From Myrmaecium sp. VS I D KN 1 (lineage: Eukaryota; Ascomycota; Dothideomycetes; Valsariales; Valsariaceae), in contig JADQAV010000027.1 of NCBI GenBank assembly GCA_019775845.1, forward strand, positions 62,001-126,000: a stretch of 64,000 nt of DNA, given 5' to 3'. Positions 1 to 12,200 of this stretch are shown in pieces; positions within the stretch are counted from its first letter, which is position 1; each line of letters opens with the position of its first letter. The notes below the pieces were generated by a model. The model saw only the letters and a list, made by a program, of their open reading frames with translations. It did no database searches and was not told the origin of the DNA. The position numbers and the translations under genes are program-made.

Positions 1-1448
1 AGATCCGAAGCCCACCGGGTGATGATCTCGTCCATGGACTTGTTCTTCAAGCGAGAAGCAGCAGTCGGCGCAGGGCCGGTGGTCGAGCTACCAAAAGCCG
101 GAGTGCCAGCCGTGGTAGTGCCATTTGTAGTCGGAGCAGCGTTTGCGGTTGCGGCGGTAGATGCCGGCGCAGCGGTAGTGGTTTGACCAGCGGAAGTGGT
201 GGCAGTGGACTTGGCGCCGCCTAATCCACCAAAGAGGTTGCTCGTGGGCGCAGCAGATGTCGTTGCAGGAGCTGTAGTCGTAGCGCTCGAAGCAGGGGCG
301 GAAGTGTTGGGACCGCTAGTGGGCTTCTGACCAAACCCGCCGAAGGGGTTGGCGGGCGCGCTGGTTGCTGTAGTGGTTGCGGGAGTGCTCGTAGAAGCAG
401 CCGTCGTGCCGGCAGGTGCGCTTGTGGTGGCAGGAGTGGAATCCGAGCCCGGCTTGGGAGCCGTCGTAGTGGCACCGAAAAGGGGTTTCTGTGCCGCGCT
501 GCCCGCCGCGTTACCAAACAAGCTCGGGGTGCTCGTGGCCTGCTTTTGTTGGTCCTGGGATCCGGCAGCCGGCGTGCTGGCGTTGTTGCCTTGCGTTTCC
601 GCCTGCTTGTCCTGAGCTTGAGCTTGCGAAGCCCCAAAAAGGTTTCCGCCTGTAGCTGGCTTCGCGCCTCCGAACAGATTCGACGTTGCGCTAGGAGCAG
701 TACCGGTGCTAGCACCACCAAATAGACTGGGTGCGGAGGCTCCGCTCGTGGCTGGAGTGGTTGTAGGCTTTGCGCCGAAAATGTTGGAAGTTGCAGGAGT
801 GGTGGAGGTTTGTTGGCCGCTTGTCTGCCCACCCAGGTTGCTGAAAAGACTCGGGGCTGTGCTCGCTGAAGAGGTCGGAGGCGGGCCGGCAGGAGTCGTC
901 GAGACACCGAAGCTGAAAGTGGGCTTAGCAGTCGTTGCCGGAGTCGTGGTTCCGGTAGTGGTGGGCTTGTTTCCCAAAGCACCAAAGAGTCCTGGTGTCT
1001 GTTGCGGAGTGGAAGACGCAGGCTTGTTCGCTCCACCGAACATGTTGCCGGTAGCCGGGGTGGCAGGCGTCGCCGCGCCGTCTGCCTTCTGACCGAAATT
1101 GAATGATGTCGAGGTACTGGGCGTCGTCTGCCCGGAGCCAAAAAGACCGCCTGTGGAGCCTGTAGCTGCGCCAAACAGAGGTTTCTGTTGTTCCTTGCCG
1201 CCAGTTGCGGCGGAGGATGTATTGCCAAACAGGCTCGTTCCGGAGGTGTTGCTCTGACCGGCGTTGCCAAAGAGGCCTCCTGCAGGCTTGTTGCCGCCTA
1301 ATGAGAAAGCGGGAGTGCTGGACTGTTGATTGCCGCTGCTGGTGTTGTTGCTGCTGGTGTTGTTGCTGCTGGTGTTGGCGGTGTTGCCGAACAGGCTCGA
1401 GCCAGAGCCGGCACCGCCAAAGCTGAATGTGGGCTTGTTGTCTGCCAT
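1..1448 (-). CDS. nsp1: Nucleoporin NSP1 (Nup62 homologue), 5' part, cut by the window edge
   Basis: This encodes the FG-repeat subunit of the central nuclear pore channel, which takes part in karyopherin-mediated transport and anchors through a C-terminal coiled coil. One uninterrupted frame runs from the ATG at 1448 to the left edge (482 codons). It opens with MADNKPTFSFGG and is packed with FG, GLFG-like and FGxN units separated by Ser/Thr/Asn/Gly/Pro spacers, including a perfect NNTSS triple repeat near residue 35. The last residues before the edge (SRLKNKSMDEIITRW) match the start of the conserved Nsp1_C region, so the coiled-coil half lies outside the window. It diverges from the acidic adaptor-like gene at 1951. 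The FG-repeat class and the Nsp1_C entry motif are seen directly. Nup98-type nucleoporins are excluded by that C-terminal motif. Confidence 0.93.
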   Translation of the reverse strand, partial: MADNKPTFSFGGAGSGSSLFGNTANTSSNNTSSNNTSSGNQQSSTPAFSLGGNKPAGGLFGNAGQSNTSGTSLFGNTSSAATGGKEQQKPLFGAATGSTGGLFGSGQTTPSTSTSFNFGQKADGAATPATPATGNMFGGANKPASSTPQQTPGLFGALGNKPTTTGTTTPATTAKPTFSFGVSTTPAGPPPTSSASTAPSLFSNLGGQTSGQQTSTTPATSNIFGAKPTTTPATSGASAPSLFGGASTGTAPSATSNLFGGAKPATGGNLFGASQAQAQDKQAETQGNNASTPAAGSQDQQKQATSTPSLFGNAAGSAAQKPLFGATTTAPKPGSDSTPATTSAPAGTTAASTSTPATTTATSAPANPFGGFGQKPTSGPNTSAPASSATTTAPATTSAAPTSNLFGGLGGAKSTATTSAGQTTTAAPASTAATANAAPTTNGTTTAGTPAFGSSTTGPAPTAASRLKNKSMDEIITRWASD

Positions 1449-1950
1449 CGCGTAGGTAATCTGGAGCTCGTTCGAAGCAAGGGAGTCAATGAAGACGCGC
1501 GACTGAGCTACAGGGCTCGCGAACAGCTGCGGTGTCTGTTGCGCTGCGGAGTGTTGGCGGCGGAGAACTGAAAGCAGATAATCAGCTGCGGAAGCTCTGC
1601 GATAATGGCGACGGATGCTCACGGCCAGGAATCCACAGTGTGTACAGAGCAATGGGGCGCAGGTTTCTAGATAGCTCTCGGGTGGTGTTTTGAACCAAAC
1701 GACGACGAACCTACGGAGCGTGGTGCAGGCGGTCGCGGGCGGTATGTCACGTGCACGCGTCCGTGGCCATGGACCATCGAGACCGTCGAGCTGGACGTCA
1801 GCCGTACGGAGTGAAGATCAACAAGGCTGGACACCACGAATCTTCTGCGAGCAACATACCCGACGTCACCAACTTTCACGACCTCCTGTATTGCACTCTA
1901 TAGCACACAGCGAAGCGATCGTATTCACAGACCACTATTGCCTGCACGCA
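1449..1950. promoter_or_regulatory. Divergent intergenic region between NSP1 and the Laa2-like gene
   Basis: This is 502 bp between two divergent starts. It carries a CACGTG-like E-box context (gtcacgtgcacgcg near 1745-1760). I see no other gene or repeat in it. The short ORFs here show no recognisable protein features. Confidence 0.4.
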
Positions 1951-3643
1951 ATGGCCGAGCTGGCGCCACCCCGTAAGAGCGTCGAGCTTGAGGACCCGGG
2001 TGCACATGAGCTTGGTATGGCCACATTTGCAATGTGAGAGGACAATGCAGGCCAGCTGACAACCTCCAGAAGCTTCAGACAGTGAAGAGCATTTCTCCGA
2101 TGCCTCAGAAGGGCGCGCGCCCCCTTCCACTGGCCGCGCTGGCGGAACCTCTCCTGTCCCGACGACACGTGTAGAGAGAGTCGATGACGAACCCAGTTAC
2201 GGCGAGGTGCCCGGCACGGAAGCCTACAAGATGAGAACTCAAGATGCCGTACCCGATGAGGTCGAAGTCATACCAGATGGCCAGAGAAGCCGCAGTACTT
2301 CGCATCTCAGGGCGGAGGACCGCCCTGTGACCCCGGGAGGCACACCGATTCCAAAGATGGTGGTCGAGAAGGTCGACCCGGAAGAACCCAGCCACGGAGA
2401 AGTGCCGGGCACATTGGCTTACGATCTTCGCAAAGCGGACGCCGAGCCAGACGAGGTGCTCAAGGCCCCCGACACGGCTGAGTCAGATGGTAAGCTGTCA
2501 CGATTTCCTCTTGCCCATAGCTTTCAGCGACCAATTGACGGGAGAAGGAATACCAACTGCCTCCTCAAGTAGATCCGAGCCGCAAGACGACGGGGGGTCC
2601 CCGCTAGATGGCGATGACGACAACGACGACGCCGGAGACGCAGATCCTGGAGAGGGTGACGAGCACCAGGCAGGTGGAGATGGAGATGACTTCGGCGACG
2701 ACTTTGACGACTTTGAGGAGGGTGAGGAGGCGGCTGGCGACGATGATTTTGGGGACTTTGATGATGGATTCCAGCAAGGAGTTGACCCAACATCCGCGGA
2801 AGCAGCATTTGAAGGCTCTCATGATCACCGTTCCCCTGCACAACCTCCACCTCCTGTAGCTCCTGTGAGTAGTACCTGTGCCTTGCAATCTTATTCTTAT
2901 ACACCCGGCCATCACCTTCAAGCATCATGTGTGGGACAAGACGGAGCAGGTTTCGCTGACCCTATGCTCTTTTGACCGCTCAGCCCCTCCTCGACTTCAA
3001 CCAACTCCAAGACTTCGACCGGATCTACGAAGTAACGCAACCCTACCTCGACAAACTCTTCCCGCCTTTCCCACCACCACCGCCAGACCCCGCCTCGCCA
3101 CTCCCGTCCGCGCACTCCATCTTCCTCTCCGACCGCAGCGTCTCCCTTTGGTCCCAGCTGGTCGCGCCCCCTCCACTCCAACCATCCAACTGGATCCGCT
3201 CCCGCATCCGCCGACTCTTCCTCGTCTCCCTCGGCGTCCCCGTCGACCTCGACGAGATCCTCCCCGCCAGCAAGCAAAAGAAGCTCGTCCTCCCCTCCTC
3301 CGCCGCCGCCACCTCCCGCTCCTCGTCCGAGCACCGCAAACACGACCCCTCCGCGCCCGCCGACCAGCAACAGCCGCCGCCGCGCCGCAAAGGTCCCCCT
3401 CCGCCCCCGGACATCGACCTCGCGGTCGCCATCCGTCTCTGCGCCACGACGGTGGAGGCGCTGTTCAACTTCACCGATGTGGAGTTGCGCGCACATCTCC
3501 GCGTGCTGGGCGAGCTGCAGGGCCGGGCGGAGGAGGCGCTGCGGTACTGGACGCTGCGGCGAGAGGAAGCGGTCGGCGACAAAGAGGCGTTCGAGGGAGT
3601 GATTGCGAATTTGGTCGAGCACGCGAAGAGGGTGAGGAAGTAA
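1951..3643 (+). CDS. Acidic Laa2/aftiphilin-like putative AP-1 accessory protein
   Basis: Proposed exons are 1951-1972, 2070-2489, 2587-2864 and 2984-3643 (459 aa). Exon 1 is tiny (MAELAPP) and ends at GTAAGA; it joins in frame to an acidic N terminus beginning QASDSEEHFSDASEG. Two PGT-x-A-Y units occur (near 2207 and 2406), followed by an Asp/Glu-rich stretch holding several clathrin/ear-type motifs (DDFGDDFDDF, DDFGDFDDGF). A folded helical C terminus follows (LLDFNQLQDFDRIYEVTQPY to the end) with a proline/serine insert. DFGDF-type motifs plus a helical tail are typical of aftiphilin and of the yeast AP-1 partner Laa2/YBL010C, which act in clathrin traffic at the trans-Golgi and endosomes. 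That assignment is inference from motifs. The intron 2 acceptor is the least certain junction: the nearest alternative acceptor would give a 31-nt intron, so I chose the 97-nt solution. Confidence 0.68.
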
Positions 3644-6399
3644 TCGTCGTACGGGGCAGAGTGAGTATCCTGGCTGGACCTGCAAGCACTCATCTGTTCT
3701 TCGGTTGATTCTTCAGCGAGCTTGATCCGGTGGATCGGTCGCTGTTGTCATTCCTTGTCGCTCTCGGTTGCTTTCATGGGCGAGGGGGCTCTGACTTTTC
3801 TTATGATTCTTTCTTCTATCCCTACTCGTCCTCCCGTTTCTCTTTTTCTCCTTATTCACTCCCCTCTATCACTAGAGGAGGCAAAACCAACGGGTCGTCC
3901 ATGGCCCCAGCAGGCAGGCATGGCATTTCACACGGCGTGATAGGGGGGATGGCTGTAGTAGTGAGGGGAACATAATGGGTTCTCTATTGTTTTCTGTCGG
4001 GTTGATACAAGCGAGCGCATCGCCTTCGGTTCTTTTCCACTCTTCTTCTTCTTCTCCTTCCACGCTTTTCTTCGGGAAAGAAAAAACTACACGTGGGTGG
4101 GATGGAGGGTCCGCGGGACGGCGTGATGGGCTTCATGGGTAATGCAATTGCGACTGCAATTAGCGATGCGGCGGAATGAAATGAAAGGGGATGAGTGATG
4201 ATGGGATGGGAATGAGGATGGGAGTGTGTAGGGTATGGCTGTGGATGATGATAGAGAATTATTGATATGATGATTCTTTCGTTGGCTTTGCTGCTATCTT
4301 TTTCTATCGAGGGGGTTTGAGCGGATGGGCTGTTGAATACAGGGGAGCGTGATGTTACTGCACCTTACCTTACCTTACCTACGTTGCGTGCGTAGGTATA
4401 TGGGGGAAAGAATATATATATATATATAACATGACAGCCCTCCAGAGATCAGTCACCTGCAAACGCTTACGACGGGCGATGATACACTCCACCCACACTT
4501 CCCTGCCTTGTCCGTCAGCCTGGCACGACAACCCACTTATTCGCTCACGAGTGCTGGGTGAGTTATTTATAGTAATACATACAGATCCGACAAAGGAATG
4601 GATTGGTTCAAAACGGAGCTGACCGGATGAGAGACGGTAGAATAGTATTTACCTCTTCCTTCGAGAGTCATTGATTTACCTACCTTAACCCCGCCCGCCG
4701 GGTAGGGAGAACAAGTCAAGATCATTCCATCAAACAACACTTCAACATCACACCGCACCCCATCTCTCAGGAAACGAGAAACCGGAGCTGGATGCAGAAC
4801 CACGGTACCCTCCCACGCCCTACCTTAAGTAGTCGAAGCAAGGTAGGTAAATCAGTAGTAAACATCTAAGGTACCTTTCCCCCATACCGTACCATGGGTA
4901 CGCGTTCTGCACCCCGCAACCAAACCCCACCTTCCTTTTCCCCAGCTTCTCTAGGTAGGTACTGTAGGTATTCCATCTTATTTGGTCCTTCATTCATCTC
5001 CATTCCGTGGTTCCTTCCCCCGCCCCGCCCGTCGCCCGTCGGGGCCCTGCAGCTCGGCTCGGCGATAGAGTTTATGGTGCGCTGGTGTTTAGCGTTCCCC
5101 AGCTCAGAGCGAGGGAGCGGTGGGAGCACATGACTTACCTAGATACCGTAGCTATGTACTGGCCTAGCTTTGCGCTTACCATGCTTACCGAGAGGGAGAG
5201 GTGAGGGATGTGAGGAACGTGGGGATTGTGGGGGGAGTTGGTTGGTATGATGGTCGGTGTGGTGGATAGGAATGTAGATATAAATTGACAGATGATTTGT
5301 TTATGTAAAGATCTTTATATACCGAGGCTGCCGAAGCGCTAGATAGATGGTTAGGATATTTACCTTTGGAGTTGGCTCTTGCATACATCAGCTTGCTTAG
5401 CCCTTTTGATTCTGTGTGGAGTGTTGTACACAGGCGGAGACCTCTCTTTCTACATAATGGCTGGGCGTTGGAGCTGCTGGTAGCTCGGGTGAACCCAAGA
5501 TGGCGTTGAGATAGAGATGTGAGTTAGGTTGAGAGGCGTGGCTCCTTCCTTTTCTTTTCTCTTTTCCTTATTTCTATTTATCTTCCTTCCTATGCTTGTT
5601 CCAAGTTCCCTCAATTGTGAAATTCCTTAACGTCGTCGTCCGTCCTTGTCCTCGACGTCATCGTTCGTCGAGATAGATCAAAGTCGGACGGGACTGCTAG
5701 CCGCAGCGCAGATGTCGTGCCCGCTATGAGATTCCCTCCGTCTTCCATTACCTCAGACCCATCCAACATTTTGTCTTCCCCAGCTCCAAGCAGCAGAGTA
5801 GCCGGAAACCAAAAAAAGAAGCGTACGTACATACTGTACATACATTCCCGCCATGACTTCCCATAAACCATCAACGCATACGCGCGTTACCTCCCCTTCT
5901 TACGTCCGTGACGCCGCCCCTCCCTCCCACGACGTACTACCGCAGCCAAGGATCAATCGCAGACGGCACTCTCTTTCTTCATTTTTTCATTTTTTTCATC
6001 TCTTTTTCCCTTTTCTCATTTTTCGCGCCCCGCGCGATAGCGCAGATCCGATCCGGTTCCAAATTTTGCACGGGTAAGGCAGAGGTAGATAGGTAGGGTA
6101 CCGACGGGAAGCGGATACAAGGTACCTACGGAGTTTACACCGACCCGTGTCGGTACCTACGTACGGGTAAGGTGAGGTAAGGTACCTACTGGTACCTGCC
6201 TACAAGTACCTGGTTGCCTGGCTATATAGATCCGGCGGGAGGAGATCATGCTGGTTCGATAGTCCGACATGCACTCTGCCTGACGAACGAGTTCATACAA
6301 CAAACATCTTCTCCTTGGCACCCTCGTCGTGAGGAAGCGCCCGCTTCTCTTATTTTCATTTGTGGCTCTCCATCCCATCTCCCGACCGATTAGCCGGCC

Positions 6400-6422
6400 T
6401 CGCCGTCGCCGTCGCCGTCGCC
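6400..6422. repeat. CGCCGT hexamer microsatellite
   Basis: About four tandem copies of CGCCGT lie in non-coding sequence. No coding frame here looks real. Confidence 0.7.
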
Positions 6423-6975
6423 GGGCGAAGTGGAGTTTGTACCACTCACTTACCGGTACGACTCCACTTCCTAGTCGTGCCTAAACCTACCTAACTTACC
6501 TGGCTTGGGTAAAACGCACACTAGATTTCGCTTCGGAGGCGTGCCGAGCGGGAAAATGCGAGATGGAATTTTTGCCGAAAGGGGAAAGAGGAGGGAGAAA
6601 GAAAACAAGGGTCCTTCCTCCCTTCCCCCACCCGGTCGGTTGTCGGAGAAGAGTGGTTGCGCCACCCGGACCTACCTACCGACAGGACCTATCTGTACAG
6701 GCTTGATATACCGTTCTCAGATACAAACTCATATGCCCATGCGCTGATAAAGGGCGAAGTGACGATGATCTGGATCTCTGCTTGCGGGAGAGACAAGGAG
6801 AGAGAGGGGACGTGCCCCTCTTCTCCCCTCCTCTTATGTGCTCGTTGTATGGTGGCCTTTTGTGCTGCCGGCGGACGTCATCACGGAGGACACGGTGTGG
6901 GAAATGTGTGCGTGTGTGTGTGCGCGTGCCCAGACCGGGGCTGGCTGAAGAGGTCCAGGGTCAGGATCAGGGATG

Positions 6976-7000
6976 TCAGTCAGGGTCAGGGTCAGGGTCA
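6976..7000. repeat. GTCAGG tandem hexamer
   Basis: About four tandem GTCAGG units lie in GC-rich intergenic DNA. They resemble a telomeric hexamer in length but not in sequence (fungal telomeres are usually TTAGGG). Confidence 0.7.
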
Positions 7001-8333
7001 AGGCGAGCGAGAGGAGCCATGACCAGCACCGCTCTCTCTCTCCGCTCTCCGCTCCTCTCCCTCTTTTACCGCGGAAAAAAAGTGTATGTGTGAAGGCAAA
7101 GTGGTCTGGGTGGCGGGTGAGACGGGCGGGATCTGAAACGCGGCGCTGCTGCTGTTGCTGGAGATGGCGAGAAGGCGGGGAAAGAGCGACATGGTACGGA
7201 GTAGGCTGCAGATGGGATTTTGTCTGGAAAGGCGAAGGGCGGAGGGGATTGGTAGGAAGCTTGGTAGGGCGAAGGAAAGGGGGGAGTGGAGGGGCCGGGA
7301 AAGGGGGGTGGCGGACATTCCGAAGAGTTCGCCACCGGTTTGTTGGACATGCAGACCGTTGAGATGGGGAGAGTTGAGATGGGGAGATGGAGGGGGTGAA
7401 GGAGGGAGGAATGGAGAGAGAGAGGAGGTTGCAGCGTGTTTCGCTGGTCAGGCACGTCTTGTCCTCGACCTCTATTTGTACCTCTCTCTCTTCCTTCCTG
7501 CCTTTCCGCCCCCTCTCGCTCTCCTCCATCTCTGACAGCGAAACGAACCGGTTGGGTGCGGGTGTGCGTCGGGGGACCGGGCTTTCGGTGATGGAGAGGG
7601 GCTGATGGCGAGGATTGGCTGAGGACCGACGGGCACGGCGAGATCAGCAGCAACGCAGCGGCGGCGGCGGCGGCAGCAGGGCGAGGGTTGTAGGACACGA
7701 TGAATCGCCGCATGGGCAAGCCGCACGCGTGAAAAATGAACTGTCCCGTTAGTGGGAGAGGCAACGCAATTTCCAAATGCCCATGACCTTTCGCGCCTCT
7801 CACCAGTGTTGCTCCTCGGCGGTGACCACGGACAGCATTGGTGGTGCTGGTGGGAATGGAAGGGAAAGAGGGAGGGGGGAGGATTAAGGCCGGAACGCCG
7901 CCATTATTCCATTTGCTCTCTAGCCGGGCGACTGTCGAAGCTGTTGCGCGGCGAGCACTGGTGGTTGAGGGTTGACCGTGACCTTGGCCGGGACGGAGGC
8001 TACTGGCTGGCTGGCTCGTAGGCTAGATGGCTAGGCAGGTGGCTCGGTGGCTCGGTGGGCTCGCTCGGGTCCGCTGCTGCTTTCGCGGCGAATCCGCCGC
8101 TGGGCGCGAGTAGCGTGAATAACGACTAGCAGTAGTGTGCGATGGAAGAGCGGAAGGGTGGAAGTGAGGGTGAAGGTGAAGGTGAAGGATATAAAGGAAA
8201 GTTGGTGAACGGAGGCTATTTATCAGTTCAGGAAGGCAAACCAGTCGAGGGAAGGAAAGCTGTTCTGTTCGGGTTGCCAGGAAGTGTCAAGCGGGCGCTC
8301 GGCGGGTACTTCCAACCCATTCACGCCCATTAT

Positions 8334-8396
8334 TGCCCTTTGCCCATTGCCCATTGCCCACTGCCCACTGCCCACTGCCCACTGCCCGTTGCCCAT
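8334..8396. repeat. TGCCCAY heptamer tandem array (nine units)
   Basis: Nine head-to-tail 7-bp units of the form TGCCCAT/TGCCCAC, with edge variants TGCCCTT and TGCCCGT. The array lies in the distal leader or promoter of the histidine kinase gene, about 0.9 kb before its start codon. The central four units are identical. Confidence 0.85.
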
Positions 8397-9262
8397 TGTC
8401 TCGCCCGTCGATCCCTCATCACGATACGATACCCTTGAAACCCCAGAACCTCTCGCTCTCTCTCTACTACTCTCCCTCTCCCTTCCTCTGCTGCTCTCCC
8501 TTTCAACCTCAAACTATCCATATCTGTCCGGTGGCACAACTCGACGACCGTCCGGTTCATCAGCAGACGCGCCGTGGCAGCGTCGAGGGGCTCTTGTCAC
8601 CTTGTCACCTGGTCTCTCCGTCTCCTCGTCTCTCCTGGTCGTCGTCGCTCTCCACCTCGCGTCCGGCTCTTTGTCCGCCCTGCGCCCGCTTAGTTGCCCT
8701 CTAAGCGTTCTTCCTGTACGAGCTCAGCGGCCCTCGCTCGACCTCCCACACCCACACCCACACCACACACCACTTACCACCCACCACACACTCCATACAA
8801 CACCACCCTCGCTCTGGAGCATCTCTGCTCCGTCAGCCAGCCGCGTCTCCTCTCTCTCTGTCTGTCTAGGTGATCGTCGCCCGCTCTCACACAACCTCGA
8901 CACTCTCCCGCTCAACGGCCGTTCGAGCCCTCGACTCTCTCGGGGCCCGTCGTCCGCTCTCGCATCGGCGCCCGGCTTTCCAGACCGGCAGCGTAGGCTC
9001 TGCAGCGCGGTTTCCGCCGCCTCACGCCTCCCTCCCGCGCGACACTGATCTCTTCTGCTGCCTTTTAGCTGCATCGCCTCTTCACGAAGCCTCCTTGCAA
9101 CCACACAAATAATACGGCCACCACCGTTTCGAGAAGCCACCTCACGCCGACGGACATCAACGCTTTCACCGACACCCCACCCCTCGCTTGTGGCTGCTGC
9201 ACTCATGAGAGTATAGCCACGCCGACAGTCTCCCCGCAACGTCAAGCCTCACCGCAATCGCG
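8397..9262 (+). promoter_or_regulatory. Pyrimidine-rich leader/promoter of the histidine kinase gene
   Basis: Roughly 870 bp dominated by CT-rich and CA-rich tracts, as is common around transcription starts and in 5'UTRs of filamentous ascomycetes. A four-codon upstream ORF (ATG AGA GTA TAG, 9205-9216) ends 46 nt before the main start. Transcription start and any leader intron cannot be fixed from sequence. Confidence 0.5.
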
Positions 9263-12200
9263 ATGGCTCACGACGAGACTGCCGCCGCCCTCGCGGGCAT
9301 CCTTGCGAACCTTGCCAAACAGCACGATCCGTCCAAGGACCTCACCTTCTCCGGACTGATCGCCGCGAACGGTCGCAAGACCAGCCCCATCACCCTCCCC
9401 GGCGAGGATACCGAAGACAAAAGAATCCTCGAGCAGGAGTTAACCGCTCTGGCTTCTCGTATACAATACCTCGAGGCCAAGGCCAGTACGTCCAATCAGA
9501 GGAATTTCCCCATCACTCCGGGAGAGCCCGTCCTTACATCTCCCTTCCCTCCAGATGCCAACTCGCCGCGCTCGAGTCCCCCGCTTCCTTCTCGCAAAAT
9601 CTCGCTCTCATCCCAGGATCGTCGGTCGAATTGGGTCAAGAATTGGTTGGCCGAGAAGGAAACCACCAATGGATTGCCGTCCACCACATCTACGCAGCTC
9701 ACCGAGGAGCAGCTCAGCTACCTTCGGGACCATGTCAACCGTCAAGCGGAGCAGATCAGGAACCAGCGTGAGCACATTGATAGCCTGAGCGAGGAGATCA
9801 ACAGGCAACTGCAGGACCAGACCCGTGCGTTCGGCCATGGCATCGAGGATATCGGAATGCTGAAGCGTGAGCTTGGCAAGCATCAGCAAGCAAACCTCGC
9901 TTTCCAGAAGGCACTGCGGGAAATTGGAAACATCGTCACCGCCGTCGCCAATGGTGACCTCAGCAAGAAGGTTCTCATCCACGCCGTGGAGATGGACCCC
10001 GAAATCACAACTTTCAAGCGCACCATCAACAAAATGGTGGACCAACTACAGGACTTTGCCAGTCAAGTCACCTACCTGGCCAGAGAGGTCGGCACAGAAG
10101 GGCGACTGGGAGGCCAGGCTAGCCTACCCGGAGTTGATGGCATATGGGCCGAGTTGACCGACAGTGGTACGTATAGACTTTTCATCGGATTGGTGACTTT
10201 GCTCTTTCATCTGTACTGACCTGATTCCCGCAGTGAACGTCATGGCCAAGAATCTCACCGACCAAGTGCGCGAAATCGCCGTGGTCACCACTGCCGTAGC
10301 TCACGGCGACCTCAGCCGCAAGATTGAGCGGCCCGCCAGAGGTGAGATTCTGCAACTGCAGCAGACGATAAATACCATGGTGGACAACCTGCGGTCGTTC
10401 GCCACCGAGGTCACCAAAGTGGCACGTGATGTCGGCACGGAGGGTGTGCTTGGTGGCCAGGCCAACATCGACGGCGTCCAGGGCATGTGGAATGATTTAA
10501 CGGTGAATGTCAATGCCATGGCCATGAATTTGACCACGCAAGTGAGGGATATCGCTGAAGTCACCACTGGTGTCGCTCGGGGCGATCTTACTCGGAAGGT
10601 CCAGGCTGAGTGCAAGGGTGAGATTTTGGAGCTCAAGAAGACCATCAACTCCATGGTGGACCAGCTGCAGCAGTTTGCCCATGAAGTCACGAAGATAGCC
10701 CGCGAGGTCGGCACAGAAGGACGCCTCGGTGGACAAGCCGTGGTGGATGGCGTACAAGGAACTTGGAAAGACCTGACCGACAATGTCAACGGTATGGCCA
10801 ACAACCTGACCACCCAGGTGCGCGAGATCGCCGAGGTCACCACCGCTGTCGCCGATGGCGACTTGAGCAAGAAGGTCAAGGCTGAGGTCAAGGGAGAGAT
10901 TCTGGCCTTGAAGATCACGATCAATACCATGGTGGACAAGCTGAACACCTTCGCTCACCAAGTGAGCAAGGTCGCCAGGGAAGTCGGAACAGAAGGCAAG
11001 CTTGGTGGTCAAGCGGAGGTGGAGAACGTGGAGGGCAAGTGGAAGGACCTGACCGACAATGTCAACACGATGGCCCAGAACCTCACACTTCAGGTGCGGA
11101 GTATCTCCGATGTCACCCAGGCCATTGCGCATGGCGACATGACGAGACGTGTCCATGTTGATGCCGAGGGTGAGATACGGTTACTTAAGGACACCATAAA
11201 TGACATGGTCGACCGTCTGGATGGCTGGTCTCTCGCTGTCAAGCGCGTCGCCCGCGATGTGGGCGTCGATGGCAAGATGGGCGGCCAAGCTGAAGTTGAG
11301 GGCATCAGTGGCCGTTGGAAGGAGATTACCACCGATGTCAACACCATGGCTCAGAACTTGACATCCCAAGTGCGCGCCTTTGGCGACATCACAAACGCTG
11401 CCATGGAAGGAAAGTTCACACAGATCACCGTTGAGGCGTCCGGCGAGATGGACGAGCTGAAGAAGAAGATCAACAAAATGGTTGCAAGCTTGAGAGAGAG
11501 CATCCAGCGTAACACCGCGGCGAGAGAGGCGGCCGAACTGGCCAACAAGACGAAGTCCGAATTCTTGGCGAACATGTCCCACGAGATACGAACACCTATG
11601 AACGGTATCATTGGAATGACTCAACTCACCCTCGATACCGACCTCACACATTCTCAGCGTGAGATGCTTACGATTGTCCATAACTTGGCTGGCCAGCTTC
11701 TCACCATCATTGACGACATCCTGGATATCTCGAAGATTGAAGCCAACCGCATGGTTATGGAGGAGATTCCATTCTCCCTGCGTAGCACCATCTTCAACGC
11801 GCTCAAGTCGTTGGCATCCAGAGCTAATGAGCGGAAGCTCAACCTTGCGTACGCCGTCGACTACTCGGTGCCGGACTATGTCATTGGTGACCCTTTCAGA
11901 CTAAGGCAGATCATCCTGAACTTGGTTGGCAACGCCATCAAGTTCACCGAGCATGGCGAGGTGAAGGTCGCGATCTCGATGGCCGAGCAGAGGAACTGCG
12001 GCCCGGGGCAGTACGTCTTCAAGTTTGCTGTCTCGGATACGGGCATTGGCATTCGCGGTGACAAGCTCAACCTGATTTTCGACACCTTCCAGCAAGCTGA
12101 CGGCTCGACCACGCGACGATTCGGTGGGACCGGCCTGGGCTTGTCCATCTCCAAGCGCCTCGTGACGCTGATGGGCGGTCGGATGTGGGTCGAATCTGAC

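Larger units (their letters stand above)
3644..8283. other. Gene-poor intergenic stretch with many short repeats
   Basis: About 4.6 kb contain no ORF with recognisable protein character. The stretch holds the 3' region of the Laa2-like gene, scattered GGTACCTACC / TTACCTTACC motifs (for example 4360-4381, 4677-4690, 6060-6200), a (TA)n run near 4412-4428, a CGCCGT hexamer run (6400-6422) and a GTCAGG run (6976-7000). Predicted ORFs of 230-245 codons on the minus strand at 6834-7803 are low-complexity Pro/Ser/Ala text and look spurious. Confidence 0.5.

Noticed and set aside
6976-7000. Telomere-like hexamer repeat
   Set aside because: The unit is GTCAGG, not TTAGGG, only about four copies, and embedded between core genes; best read as a microsatellite.
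6834-7803. Long overlapping minus-strand ORFs (231 and 245 codons)
   Set aside because: They read as Pro/Ser/Ala/Arg low-complexity text from CT-rich DNA, overlap in different frames and have no conserved motif or splice logic.
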